From: Flectonema sp. DT1601
Taxonomy: Eukaryota > Euglenozoa > Diplonemea > Diplonemida > Diplonemidae
Length of the DNA: 64,000 bases
Assembly (NCBI GenBank): GCA_964019425.1
Contig: OZ025829.1
Coordinates: 1-64,000, forward strand
Direction: 5' to 3'
Shown here: in pieces, positions 29,688-39,370 of the stretch
How positions within the stretch are numbered: position 1 is the stretch's first letter
Layout: the number at the start of each line of letters is the position of its first letter
Notes under the pieces: model-generated
What the model was told of the DNA's origin: nothing
The model's database searches: none
The model's input: only the letters and a program-made list of their open reading frames with translations
Program-made: the position numbers and the translations under genes

Positions 29688-31124
29688 CTATGCTGTTTCG
29701 GAGGTGCTGTCTTCCTGGTCAGGTTGTCTAGCGCTGCTGTTTGAGTCTTCGGTTGGCTCTTTGCTAATGGATTCCTTTTCAAGTAATTTAGGTCCCAACA
29801 CTTCGATCAATACGGCACCCACAGGAGCCGTGTAGACGATCGCTAGTACTGACAGTGAAAGGACATTTTGTGCCCACATTTCCTTCTCGCTATCAATAAT
29901 TGTGTCATCTCTAACTCTATCGAGAGCGATTGATCCCAAAGCTGCCTGAACAGTTGCCTTCGGAAGCCACGCAATTGCAACAAACAAGCGCTCATACAAC
30001 GTAAGTGACGACCCATGTGTGACAAGTACAACACTGGGAAGTCTAACAATCAGACCGACTAATAAAATGATGGTACCATAACCCACGACTTCACCTGTCA
30101 AATTGCTCAGCTCAACATCTGATCCAATAAGAACAAACAGCAGCGGCTTAGCGACCAAGTCCCACGTTGCTGCTAACGTCTTCTCAACTTCATTAATAGA
30201 TTTAGTCATCTCTCTGTCTTCTTCGCCTTCTCCTGGTGTGCTGTACTTCTTAACAACTACAGCCGAAACCATTGTAAAAAGAGCCCCTCCTCCCGTGTAC
30301 CCCAACTTTCCGAATCCCAGAACAGCGCACACGCTGCTGAGAAGAAGTATCACAGTTCTAAATGTTATTGAATACGACAACTTCGGGTGCCTTGAAAATG
30401 CGGTGAAGGACAAGAAAAGGCCCCCCAAAATCCCGCCAATTACACCGATACAGAGATCGATAGGTCCTTGGGCTATTGAGAGCCCCAAGTCGGAAGAGAA
30501 TGCAATCCCGAAGGTGACTCCAAAACCAGTTACAGCGATGACGTCATCAATTCCAGAAGCTGCGAGTACCATCGATGGAATTCCTTTACTAACTCCGTAC
30601 CCCCGACACTGAAGATCAGTCAGAGATGGAACTACAACCGCAGGCGAAACTGCAGCAATAATAAAACCAAGCATTAGACACCAATCCCAAGACATTGTTG
30701 GTGACAGTAAAGCTCTCGACATGGCAGCAACTACACATGCTTCAACCACACAAGGAACAAAAGACATTAATATTGTGGGTCTGCCAAGTTTTTTTACACC
30801 CTCCAAGTCCAGTACTAACCCCGCTCTGGTTAATATCACTGCCAATGCTAGTTTCTTTATTACAGATGTCCACTCGCTTTTAAGACCATTAACAGCATCG
30901 ACGTTTCTTAAATAGCATCCGACAACTAACATCCCTAACAGTGATGGAATTGGACTGCCTGCTATTTTCACATACGAGATTACTCCACTCCCCACAGCTC
31001 CCAAATACAATGCTATAATTGGAAAGATTGGACCCTTTGGGTAAGCTTCCTCTTCGAGCATCAAATACAAAACAAACCAAAGGCAGATTGCATAGACTAC
31101 AAACTCGAAATTAGTTTTGTTCAT
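29688..31124 (-). CDS. SLC9B: SLC9B/NHA-type cation/proton antiporter
   Basis: 478 residues with about 12-13 hydrophobic segments, the length of NHA1/NHA2. The key ion-binding pair is SGIDDV at about 190-195. In NHA-type (CPA2) antiporters the two Asp residues carry the transported cation and protons. Other family-like stretches are GSPIPSLLGMLVVG (about 56-69), RAGLVLDLEGVKKLG (about 100) and ISAVSPAVVVPSL-type text at about 155-168. It would exchange Na+ or Li+ for H+ at the plasma membrane or an organelle. The start has TTTCCAATCAG eight bases upstream. Confidence 0.88.
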   Translation of the reverse strand: MNKTNFEFVVYAICLWFVLYLMLEEEAYPKGPIFPIIALYLGAVGSGVISYVKIAGSPIPSLLGMLVVGCYLRNVDAVNGLKSEWTSVIKKLALAVILTRAGLVLDLEGVKKLGRPTILMSFVPCVVEACVVAAMSRALLSPTMSWDWCLMLGFIIAAVSPAVVVPSLTDLQCRGYGVSKGIPSMVLAASGIDDVIAVTGFGVTFGIAFSSDLGLSIAQGPIDLCIGVIGGILGGLFLSFTAFSRHPKLSYSITFRTVILLLSSVCAVLGFGKLGYTGGGALFTMVSAVVVKKYSTPGEGEEDREMTKSINEVEKTLAATWDLVAKPLLFVLIGSDVELSNLTGEVVGYGTIILLVGLIVRLPSVVLVTHGSSLTLYERLFVAIAWLPKATVQAALGSIALDRVRDDTIIDSEKEMWAQNVLSLSVLAIVYTAPVGAVLIEVLGPKLLEKESISKEPTEDSNSSARQPDQEDSTSETA

Positions 31125-31396
31125 TTTAAATTCTGATTGGAAACTACATAGAGAAGAATACTTGTTCTGATATCGGCTGAAAACAAAAACGTGTTATAAG
31201 ACAACGAATGGATCCACATCATGTCCTGGAAGATGAAAGAAGTTGACTCGCAACAAACGTATCGTCCAATAAAAACGTAAGATTATCTAATTCTAAATAA
31301 ACCAAATATAATAACACAAATAAACACAATTAATAAGTGCCTTCTCAATTGCAAAAGTATCAGTTGTAAATCGGGTCATTCGTCTTGAGCAAATGG

Positions 31397-32743
31397 CTAT
31401 CGACATAATGATTGCGGTGAAGGTTTCGAATAAACTTTCAATCCTTTCAGACTCCACAGACGTTCTAATTCTGAAGATCGAGGTGAAGGTCCCTCAGAAG
31501 TCGGAGAAAACTCACGAAGGGGGTACAGCGGTATCGGAGGTGAGGGTTCACTGATTACAATAATGTCTTCATCGCTATCATAAGTTTCAACATCACACGT
31601 GTTGGATACCAACTGAGGTGGTGGTGTTGGACTAACAAAGGTTGCGTGCTTACTTGCTGCCAAACTGTAAACGGTAGACGGCGGAGACAAGGAAAACTTC
31701 ATATTATTAGAACCCTCACCACGTTCAACAGACATCACATCCCGTTTTAAAGGAATCCGCTCGACCATATTATTCATTACATTCACTTGACTTTTCTGAA
31801 GTTCGAGGAGCTCTCCCACTTTTCTCACAAGCATACCCTCTCCAGGAGGAGGCAGCAATTGTGGCTTTAGCTCTTCGCGAACAACTTTCCAACTGCACTG
31901 CTTTGGCTTACGTGAATTTAGAATGGCTACGTCGTGATCTGGCAAAAAGAGCCGTTTCCCCCCTGCAGGTCCTTTTTTGGTGTTCACATTCATGTAGCTC
32001 GGGTTTTGATGCCAATCTGATTTTCGAGCTGCGTTATAAATATCATCTATGAAACTCTGGCTTATATCAATTCCTTCCCGCACGTCCCTTTCCCTTTCGT
32101 AGATTTTATCCACTGTACTCGTAAGCGAAGCTGCTGTGGGAGTTAGGCAAAAAACAACAGATTCCTTTTTACTCCCTGTGTTGATATCGGGAACAGAATT
32201 CACGGGGCTCACATTTTGATTCACATCTGTACTTTCAGTGGATAGAGATCTGCCAGGGTAATCTGGTCTAGACTCCGCCACGTAACAAACGTGTTTTTGT
32301 GGAACAGCCGTTGGGAGAACTTTGGTGTAATCAGCTTTCCAATCAGATGCTGAATCGGTCGGTTTAATGTTTTGTGTTGTTAAGCGTGGCGTTGAATCTA
32401 TTTTCCTACTTTGCGTTTTCACAGACGCCCTTACACGAGGATGTTGAACTTCAGAAGGTAACTCGCTGCTCACAACTCTGCTTCTTTGCAGGGGAATTGT
32501 TCCCAGAACTGCTTTCCCGCCGATGTTACTCGACGGAGGTACCCTTCTGGGTCCTGGGCTGGTGTCTAAAATTTTCCCAGACTGTTTTTTTCTATTTATT
32601 GGACATGGAGGGTCTGATCGACTTCTTTGTTTGGACGGTAACATGTTTACAATTGGAGTTCTCTCCCCACACATCCTACAGGCGCACGCTTCAAGACCAT
32701 TCGTAGTGCGGCAATGACTGCATTCCCACACCCTGTCAACCAT
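31397..32743 (-). CDS. RanBP2-type zinc-finger protein, otherwise unknown
   Basis: 448 residues from the ATG at 32743. The open frame reaches 32836 only from a non-ATG codon. The N-terminus is one RanBP2-type finger: W-E-C-x2-C, then Asn, then C-x2-C (VWECSHCRTTNG ... CRMCGER). Such fingers bind ubiquitin or single-stranded RNA. The rest is low-complexity, Ser/Pro-rich and mostly disordered, with one conserved-looking helical patch (REGIDISQSFIDDIYNAARKS) and an acidic SDEDIIVISEPSPP stretch that could be a SUMO- or ubiquitin-interacting motif. Confidence 0.75.
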   Translation of the reverse strand: MVDRVWECSHCRTTNGLEACACRMCGERTPIVNMLPSKQRSRSDPPCPINRKKQSGKILDTSPGPRRVPPSSNIGGKAVLGTIPLQRSRVVSSELPSEVQHPRVRASVKTQSRKIDSTPRLTTQNIKPTDSASDWKADYTKVLPTAVPQKHVCYVAESRPDYPGRSLSTESTDVNQNVSPVNSVPDINTGSKKESVVFCLTPTAASLTSTVDKIYERERDVREGIDISQSFIDDIYNAARKSDWHQNPSYMNVNTKKGPAGGKRLFLPDHDVAILNSRKPKQCSWKVVREELKPQLLPPPGEGMLVRKVGELLELQKSQVNVMNNMVERIPLKRDVMSVERGEGSNNMKFSLSPPSTVYSLAASKHATFVSPTPPPQLVSNTCDVETYDSDEDIIVISEPSPPIPLYPLREFSPTSEGPSPRSSELERLWSLKGLKVYSKPSPQSLCR

Positions 32744-33397
32744 CGTTGTTCTCAGACAGCACCAACCGTCATAGTCTTTTGTTACTTTCTGTGCTACTAA
32801 TAAAGTGTCTATAACTGGGCAATTGTACACTCTCACAAAACACTACCTCCTAAATATATTTTATACCTATTCTAAAAAGCATAAAGTTTATGGCAATTCG
32901 AACCATACTAACCATCTCCTGTACGCTATTCTTTGATGCTTTGGGATAGCACCTGCATCTGGATATCGAATGGAAAGTGAAGGGCGAGATTCGGTTGGTA
33001 TCGGGTTAGGGTACAGAACCGTAGGGCAGCTAGATGCTGACTTTGTTTTAACAGGGTCAGGGTACAACCAAATAATTATTTTTGTTATTTAAAGTTCACA
33101 GGTTTATTTGTTAAACAAATGGAGCCAAACATCGAATAAATGGGACAGTTGGACGGATTTGCGGAAAAGGAAACAAGAATAACCCTGGCTCAAACTTGCA
33201 CATTTGTGGTCCTATAGACCGAAGACTTGCACTAACTTCGTGAGGGTTTTGTGGATAGTTAAAGATCGGTCGGTTCCCACATAACTTCCGAATGTGAATT
33301 CACTGCCAGCCAAGTTAAATGAGGGCTGTTAGTTAAATGAGTGCTGTTCCGTAAGGAAGAGCTTTGCTGAATTTCAACAAAATCCAGTTTCAGGATG
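32744..33397. other. Intergenic region
   Basis: No gene seen. The sequence is A/T-rich and contains two neighbouring AGTTAAATGAG repeats (about 33313-33341), possibly within the 3' untranslated region of the deubiquitinase transcript or the leader of the zinc-finger gene. Confidence 0.4.
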
Positions 33398-36001
33398 CTA
33401 TTCTATGGAAGAGTAGAATACTAAATACGGGCACCGAGTAGCAGCAGAATATGAAGACTCTGTTACTAAGGAATCATTACACTCAAACCATTTATTTTGT
33501 GTCAGAGTGTGAGCTATGTAATGACCGTAACCAACTTCACCTTGATGTTCAATAGTAGACGAAATCTGATACTTCGAGCTGCCTTCATAGTCATCAGTTA
33601 ACCAAGAAGAGAGATCTAAAGTTGAAGGAATATCAATCTTCTTGTTGTCCTTTACGAAAGCGCAGCTACTCCGGCAAAATGCGAATCGCTTTAAATGAAT
33701 TACAAGTGTTCGAGGAAGCTTCTTTATGCTGTATTGCTTACTAGCATCAGTAGTGATTTTCTTTACCTTTGTTGCAGAGTCATTACTGTTTGGCTGAGAA
33801 GATGAAGCAGATATTTGTTTCGCTGATTTCGCAGTTACACTCGTCTTATGTAGTTCAGAATCGAATTCTACCTTCTCCGCTGAGGTACCGATGTCTACCT
33901 TCTCCGCTGAGTTACCGATGTCTACCTTCTCCGCTGAGTTACCGATGTCTACCTTCTCTGCTGAGTCGATGTTTATTTTCTCTGCGGAGGTACCGATGTC
34001 CACTTTCTCTGTACTTTCAACGGACTCGCCGGTGTCAATTATTTCCATCGCAGGAAGACTCTCTTCTGCTGCTTTCTCTTCAGGCATGCCGGATTCCCTC
34101 AGTTCAGAAGCCTGAGAATCTGGAATAGCACAAACCTCACAATTCAGATCACCTTCCGTTGGTCTCTTCTTTTTATCATTAGAAGCTTCATCTTCATTTG
34201 ATAAGTTGTCGAGAACGATGACCGTTGATTTCGTTAGTTTGTCAGAAGACTCAGCGTCAGTAATATTTTTTGTAGCTGCTGATTGTTTCGGGCTCTTGGA
34301 AATTGACGGAGATGGTGAGTTTGATTTAGAAGATTGAGGAGAGTACTCGTCGTCGTCTTCTTCCAATTCTTCGAAAGATTCGATAGATTCCTCGTCGGAG
34401 TTTTCATCACAACTTTTGTTTTTATCACTTTCGTAGACTTCTAACAATTCGTTTAGTGAAACAGCTGTTCGCTCTTCTGCCTCCTGTTGGATAGTTTCAA
34501 TCATCTGAGCTTTCTCTCTCTCTTGACGTGCCTTCACAGCTGCGAACTCAACTTCGTTGCAATGCTTACACGGATGTTTGTATCCTTCTAAAAGTTCATC
34601 CGTAAAAAACAATTCTAACGACGCATCAATGGTGTGAGACAGCGCAAGACTTATGTCATAAAATGGTTCTTCAACGTTAGACGTTTGTCCGCAGGTTGTA
34701 CACCTGACATCTGAGAGCATAATTCCATGAAATATGTTAAAGAATGGATTACTCTGAGGGTCCGTTTCTATTTCAGATTTTTTTGCGTTGGAAATATATT
34801 CCAACTCTACTCGCTCACTCATAAAACGAGTTAATTCGTGAGCATCATGTTGACCGTAACCTGCAAATTGTGGACCAGTTCTGTGTAACTCCGACAGCAA
34901 CATTCGAAGCTGTGCAGTAACACTGTCAGTTGCAGAATGTAATTTCAACATCAGTGCGTATACTGCAGTCGTAAACGATCCTATTTTCCCTCCTGATGAG
35001 GCTGCGGTAATGGCTGCCGCCATGCCTGGCGTATTGTTGACAGCTTGTATTACGGAATTAAAAAAACAGGTATTGCCCAGATTCTGGAGACCTTTCAACC
35101 CAGCCTCCTTAGCTCCCTTAGAAACGCCTGCACGATCGTAGCGGGCATTACCTCTGGCACGTTGTTGGCGCTGTTTTTTGGTAAACTTAGAAGAACTAGT
35201 ACTCTGCTTGCATCGCTTCCCCTTTTTCCATTGAGGTTGTGGGAGGCTAGCTGTGTCTCCTGAAGAAGCTACTTCAATGATGTGCAGACAGCACTGTCGA
35301 TACCCTTCATTAGCATCATCATTAACAACATAACCTCCAAAGTCAACTAAACAACCCTGAACTGTGTCTTCAGCGATGGCGTCTGGTTCATTAAAGCGTT
35401 CGCTAACATTAACATTGCAATCAAAACACTTTCCTCTGTGTCCTACGGTGAAACTGCCATCAGTACCAAAAAGATTGTTTTTCATGAAAACTCGGTGACC
35501 TTTCTTGCTGCGATCTTTTGCATCGTTTAAGTGCTCGTTACAGTGGCCTTCACACCCGCAAAACCCACACGTCAGACAATAGAAAGTCCCTCCACCAGTC
35601 ACGCATCCCCCCGTTGGCAGTGAACTATCTCGGTGGTTCCTTCCCTTGCCTTTTGCTTTTTTCCCTCCTTTTTGTTTATTTCCTTGCTTAGAGCTGCACT
35701 GTTCGTTGCACTTTTCACAAGCAACGTGAACGCCTCCCCGTTGACTTAAATTCGCACAGAGCATGTCTGGCGTGAGCCGAGCAGCACACGGACAAATACC
35801 GCTATCATCTTCAAACAAGTCATCGTCTTCTTGCTCATTAGTTGTATTGTGTTCTATCATTCTTGCCATAGCCTTCTCTCGCCGCTTCTCCTCCTTTCGA
35901 ACCCTCTTTTTAACCATTTTCTCGTGTTGCTGGAAAAATGATATTTCACTCCAAAAGGATTCTAACGTGGCCGAAAGCACCATCGGTATTGTCGTCGTCA
36001 T
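33398..36001 (-). CDS. Ubiquitin-specific protease, USP16/USP45-like
   Basis: 867 residues from the ATG at 36001; TTTTTACAG ends 19 bases upstream. A Cys/His-rich N-terminal region (about 65-200) fits a ZnF-UBP domain that binds the ubiquitin C-terminus. The catalytic Cys box is GLQNLGNTCFFNSV (Cys about 312), and YGQHDAHEL follows. A CTTCG...CKHC pair forms the structural zinc site. The His box is GYGHYIAH near the C-terminus, with WFECNDS after it. About 300 acidic, Ser-rich residues split the catalytic domain, as in USP16 and USP45. They include five AEKVDIG-type repeats. It removes ubiquitin from proteins; the target (histone H2A in animals for USP16) cannot be read here. Confidence 0.9.
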   Translation of the reverse strand: MTTTIPMVLSATLESFWSEISFFQQHEKMVKKRVRKEEKRREKAMARMIEHNTTNEQEDDDLFEDDSGICPCAARLTPDMLCANLSQRGGVHVACEKCNEQCSSKQGNKQKGGKKAKGKGRNHRDSSLPTGGCVTGGGTFYCLTCGFCGCEGHCNEHLNDAKDRSKKGHRVFMKNNLFGTDGSFTVGHRGKCFDCNVNVSERFNEPDAIAEDTVQGCLVDFGGYVVNDDANEGYRQCCLHIIEVASSGDTASLPQPQWKKGKRCKQSTSSSKFTKKQRQQRARGNARYDRAGVSKGAKEAGLKGLQNLGNTCFFNSVIQAVNNTPGMAAAITAASSGGKIGSFTTAVYALMLKLHSATDSVTAQLRMLLSELHRTGPQFAGYGQHDAHELTRFMSERVELEYISNAKKSEIETDPQSNPFFNIFHGIMLSDVRCTTCGQTSNVEEPFYDISLALSHTIDASLELFFTDELLEGYKHPCKHCNEVEFAAVKARQEREKAQMIETIQQEAEERTAVSLNELLEVYESDKNKSCDENSDEESIESFEELEEDDDEYSPQSSKSNSPSPSISKSPKQSAATKNITDAESSDKLTKSTVIVLDNLSNEDEASNDKKKRPTEGDLNCEVCAIPDSQASELRESGMPEEKAAEESLPAMEIIDTGESVESTEKVDIGTSAEKINIDSAEKVDIGNSAEKVDIGNSAEKVDIGTSAEKVEFDSELHKTSVTAKSAKQISASSSQPNSNDSATKVKKITTDASKQYSIKKLPRTLVIHLKRFAFCRSSCAFVKDNKKIDIPSTLDLSSWLTDDYEGSSKYQISSTIEHQGEVGYGHYIAHTLTQNKWFECNDSLVTESSYSAATRCPYLVFYSSIE
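33880..34010 (-). repeat. Coding repeat in the USP insert
   Basis: Tandem 27-30 bp units encoding AEKVDIGNS and close variants (TSAEKINID, AEKVEFDS). The central units are nearly identical at DNA level. They lie in the disordered insert of the catalytic domain. Confidence 0.85.
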
Positions 36002-36374
36002 TGCGGCCACTCTCTAGTTGCTGTAAAAATATGTTTGTCACGTATCGGTTAATTTCGCACCAAAAGATAAGACAGCTAATTCAGACTGCAGTATTTCGCT
36101 TGAGAAGTAACAGAACTCTCCCAAATGCGAGACTTTGTCTGAAATCAGGTAATAGAACAATAAAACTATCGGGCGAAACATCTTAAGATTTATTACCAAT
36201 CAGAAAGAGAAGGAGAAAAAAGAAAGTAATTACCGCAGAGGAGTTGCGTAAGACCACCAGGCGATTAATACTTCAACTGCATAACAAGTAACCAACTATT
36301 CGAGTAGTATCGAGTCTTGAAGGGATAACAAGTCTTTTTGTATCACTCAGGATTGAATGTTACGACTCTTCTGT
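36002..36374. other. Intergenic region
   Basis: Contains the short leader of the deubiquitinase gene, with its acceptor-like AG at 36021-36022, and the 3' side of the phosphatase. No further gene seen. Confidence 0.5.
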
Positions 36375-37865
36375 TCAGTTGGTCTTAATAATTGAGAAGG
36401 AATCTCTCACTTTGCCTCGAGGCATACCATGTTGGGCGTTGTAGTAAGTAGCTGTCAGATTACTTTGAATGGAATTGTGTTCTTCAGAGAAGAGGAGGTA
36501 ACCGAATGGGTAAAAATCATCATCAGGTAAGTCACTTCTGATAGTGGTCCAAGGGAATGATGATTTCGAACGCCACTTCGTATCAGGACCACCGCCACCA
36601 GTCCCAACCATGACGTGAACGGGAGACGGAGGGTTTCTAAACACACTAGTGTCTCTCGTTATTCCTTTTGGAACAATAAAGTTTGAAACCGGAAGTGTTC
36701 TCTCGTAGGCGTGTTCGTGACCGCTGAAGAACATATCAATTTTGTACTCCAAAATTAATGGCTCAAGTGCATCTTTTACCCTGACAGCATTGACTTCAAG
36801 AATCCCAGGAACTATTGTTCCATTGATACCAGGTTCACATCGTTGTTTTCTAGCTGCATCTGTGTAGTTTCCACAAAAGCAATCATCTATCGTACAGTAC
36901 ATTGGAAAATGATTGCTAACAATAATCCACTTCAGTCCATCTTCATGTCCCTTAGCTGCATCACGTTCTTTAGCAGCAGAAGCTAATTCAGATTGGATCC
37001 ATTTATACTGAGGAGTTCCTTCTTCAAAAGGATGAACACCTGAAGTTGCAATAATTCTAATACGACCTGATGCATCAGTGCGAGACCACCAAAAAGATGT
37101 CGACTCATAGTCGGGAACATTTGAATGGTGTGACGGCCAAGTGACAACAGGACCGGGTCCAGGGTATCTGGCGGCATAAGCAGTGCCTGACTCACCGCCA
37201 CCCACGTGGGCAGATTCAGGTAGTTTATAGTTATTGCCAAACTTCCAATCACCATCGTGATTTCCTGGTGTCAGTATAGTAGGAATAGCTGAGGAAATGG
37301 GTTCCCACATGGTGTCAAATAGATTCCAAATTGATGCGTTTCCGGCAGCATAAGCAATATCACCCGAAATTAAAAAGAACTCGACGTCATCAATAAAAGG
37401 ATCGTTCAAGATCAAATCTCTCACTGCTTCGGATGCGACGTAAGTTCCAACATCTGCGGTCATAATGAATTTTGTTGATTGTTTATAAAGAGGTCCAAAT
37501 CTAACAGTACGCTCTGCTGTCATTCCGTAGGTGTCATCACCGCACTTGTAGTTGATGCGATTTTCTCCTTCAGATTTTGTTATTAAAGAGCTGTAAATAG
37601 CTCCTTCAAAAACTGTACACTGCGGAGCATCACAAGTATCTTTGTATTCCTTACGAATGACTGTCGTAGTTACGACCTTTCCGTTAGTCTTGTATTCACA
37701 TCTCGCATTGACCTGATTTCCTGCTTCCGCTTTATCTACATACCAACTTACCCACATGGAATCAGTTCTGTTACCCCACGAGGTGTGTAAACCTCGTACA
37801 GATGAACCTAAAGTAGGTTGTATCAGCATCAACACGGCTACTGTGAGGGCAATTTGCATCTTCAT
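36375..37865 (-). CDS. Secreted purple acid phosphatase (metallophosphatase)
   Basis: 496 residues from the ATG at 37865, chosen because ATTCCTTCTTCAG ends six bases upstream and because it creates a signal peptide (MKMQIALTVAVLMLIQ). An N-terminal fibronectin-like domain is followed by the metallophosphatase core with all five metal-site motifs: ADVG (about 137), GDIAYA (about 168), GNHD (about 201), SNHFPMY (about 325) and GHEHAYER (about 383). Plant-type enzymes have GDLG at the first site; the metal-binding Asp is kept here. N-glycosylation sites (NRT, NAS, NGT, NLT) suit an extracellular or lysosomal enzyme that releases phosphate. Confidence 0.92.
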   Translation of the reverse strand: MKMQIALTVAVLMLIQPTLGSSVRGLHTSWGNRTDSMWVSWYVDKAEAGNQVNARCEYKTNGKVVTTTVIRKEYKDTCDAPQCTVFEGAIYSSLITKSEGENRINYKCGDDTYGMTAERTVRFGPLYKQSTKFIMTADVGTYVASEAVRDLILNDPFIDDVEFFLISGDIAYAAGNASIWNLFDTMWEPISSAIPTILTPGNHDGDWKFGNNYKLPESAHVGGGESGTAYAARYPGPGPVVTWPSHHSNVPDYESTSFWWSRTDASGRIRIIATSGVHPFEEGTPQYKWIQSELASAAKERDAAKGHEDGLKWIIVSNHFPMYCTIDDCFCGNYTDAARKQRCEPGINGTIVPGILEVNAVRVKDALEPLILEYKIDMFFSGHEHAYERTLPVSNFIVPKGITRDTSVFRNPPSPVHVMVGTGGGGPDTKWRSKSSFPWTTIRSDLPDDDFYPFGYLLFSEEHNSIQSNLTATYYNAQHGMPRGKVRDSFSIIKTN

Positions 37866-39370
37866 TTTGACCTGAAGAAGGAATATCACTTTAACATTAT
37901 CCATACAAGAGTCTTAATAATAACAACACAAAGTTCTCTCTCACTATCTCGTTAGAACGAAAGAAATCGACGCTGAAAGTTTGACATCCTCACTCAAATG
38001 TAATCAGGATTTGAACCACAACAACACTTGTGAAGCATCTCTAACTTTCGCGCGCGATATCAAACAGGACTTTTAACAATGACAGTCTGATAAATAATCT
38101 CTTGTAAACGGGGGCATTAAATTAGAGGAAAAGGGAAAGTATCGAAAGAGAGAAAAGGGGTACCAAAAATACGCGAATTCGAACTGACTTGTGCATTTAA
38201 AACGGTTACGTGATTGGCGATTGCTTGATGTTTGGAATCGGTTGGCAACTAACTTTTTGGGTAAATTAATGTGAAGCCAGACACCACTGAAAATGAAAAG
38301 AACTGTCAGCGGCAGCGTAGCACACGATTATAAAATATAATACCGCTGTAGGCCACGTAAACTTAGTAATCATTGAGCACCTTTCGCTTATGTTACGTTA
38401 CAATCATTCATAACTCATGCAATAGCAGAGTTCTTACGCATAATAAATCATAACGTATCTGAAAGGACGAATCCGAGTAACTTGAGATCTGGGAGGGATA
38501 TTCATATTGATTGACAACTCAAAAGTATCGATTCAGAAGAATCATTTAATAACAAAAACAGCATTTCTCAAAGGGGGAGGTTTTATTTCGCAAACCGACT
38601 GAGTTGTATTCCCAACAACTGTCACACGAAGTAACTATCTGGGAACACAGCGAGACATAGCGTCATCGTGTCACTCAGTCATGATGGATGCAAAAAGTTT
38701 TGGAGACACTGAAATAGTTATCATCTGATGCTCGCAGACAAACGCAAACAGCGTCCTGAGTAATAAAATAAATAAAAAAGAAAATAGAAGTGAAATCAGT
38801 AGATAGGTAAACCTATAACGAACACTTCTGTTGGTTGTTTCCTCTACATTATCCGTTACGTGATGAATTATCAGGTGCTGCCACAAACTTGTGTCTTTGA
38901 AGGCATTGGATTATGTGCAGAGGTGCGATAGAAACGACAATTGAATTGCTAAGAAACTGCTAACCGAATAGTTAAAGTGTTTTATAAGTATTTCTCACTC
39001 ACAGAACAGCCGGATACAATCAGAGCTGTTATTTGTTTGAGAATTTAAAAAAAACCATCCAGATTAGCCTTATATTTCGTGGCAACGCAGCGACTACGTA
39101 AAAAAAAAGAAAATGAGAAACAAAAGAAAAAAAGAAAACTATTATCAAAACACGCGTACGCTACATTACACAACAGATAGTGCAGGTAATTCTTTCTTTG
39201 AAATTACGTGAACGATATCTGAATGGAAAAGATATCATTTCCATCCGGAACTCAACGGGATCAAGTGAGAAATCATTCCCTCTATTTGTAACGAAAAGAA
39301 AAAAAAATAAAGAAAACTCACCGAGTTGAGTAGTTCGCGGACTACGCAGAGAAATGAATGAACACTTGCG
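37866..39370. other. Intergenic region, 1.5 kb
   Basis: Larger than most gaps in the cluster. A minus-strand open stretch at 38671-38886 encodes a short hydrophobic segment (YLLISLLFSFLFILLLRTLF) but lacks an ATG, so I do not call it. No repeats of the families above were seen. Confidence 0.45.

Noticed and set aside
30103-30612. Plus-strand ORF opposite the antiporter
   Set aside because: Antisense shadow; the minus strand carries the conserved domain.
38671-38886. Small membrane protein between phosphatase and methyltransferase
   Set aside because: The frame starts at a non-ATG codon and has no acceptor-like context.
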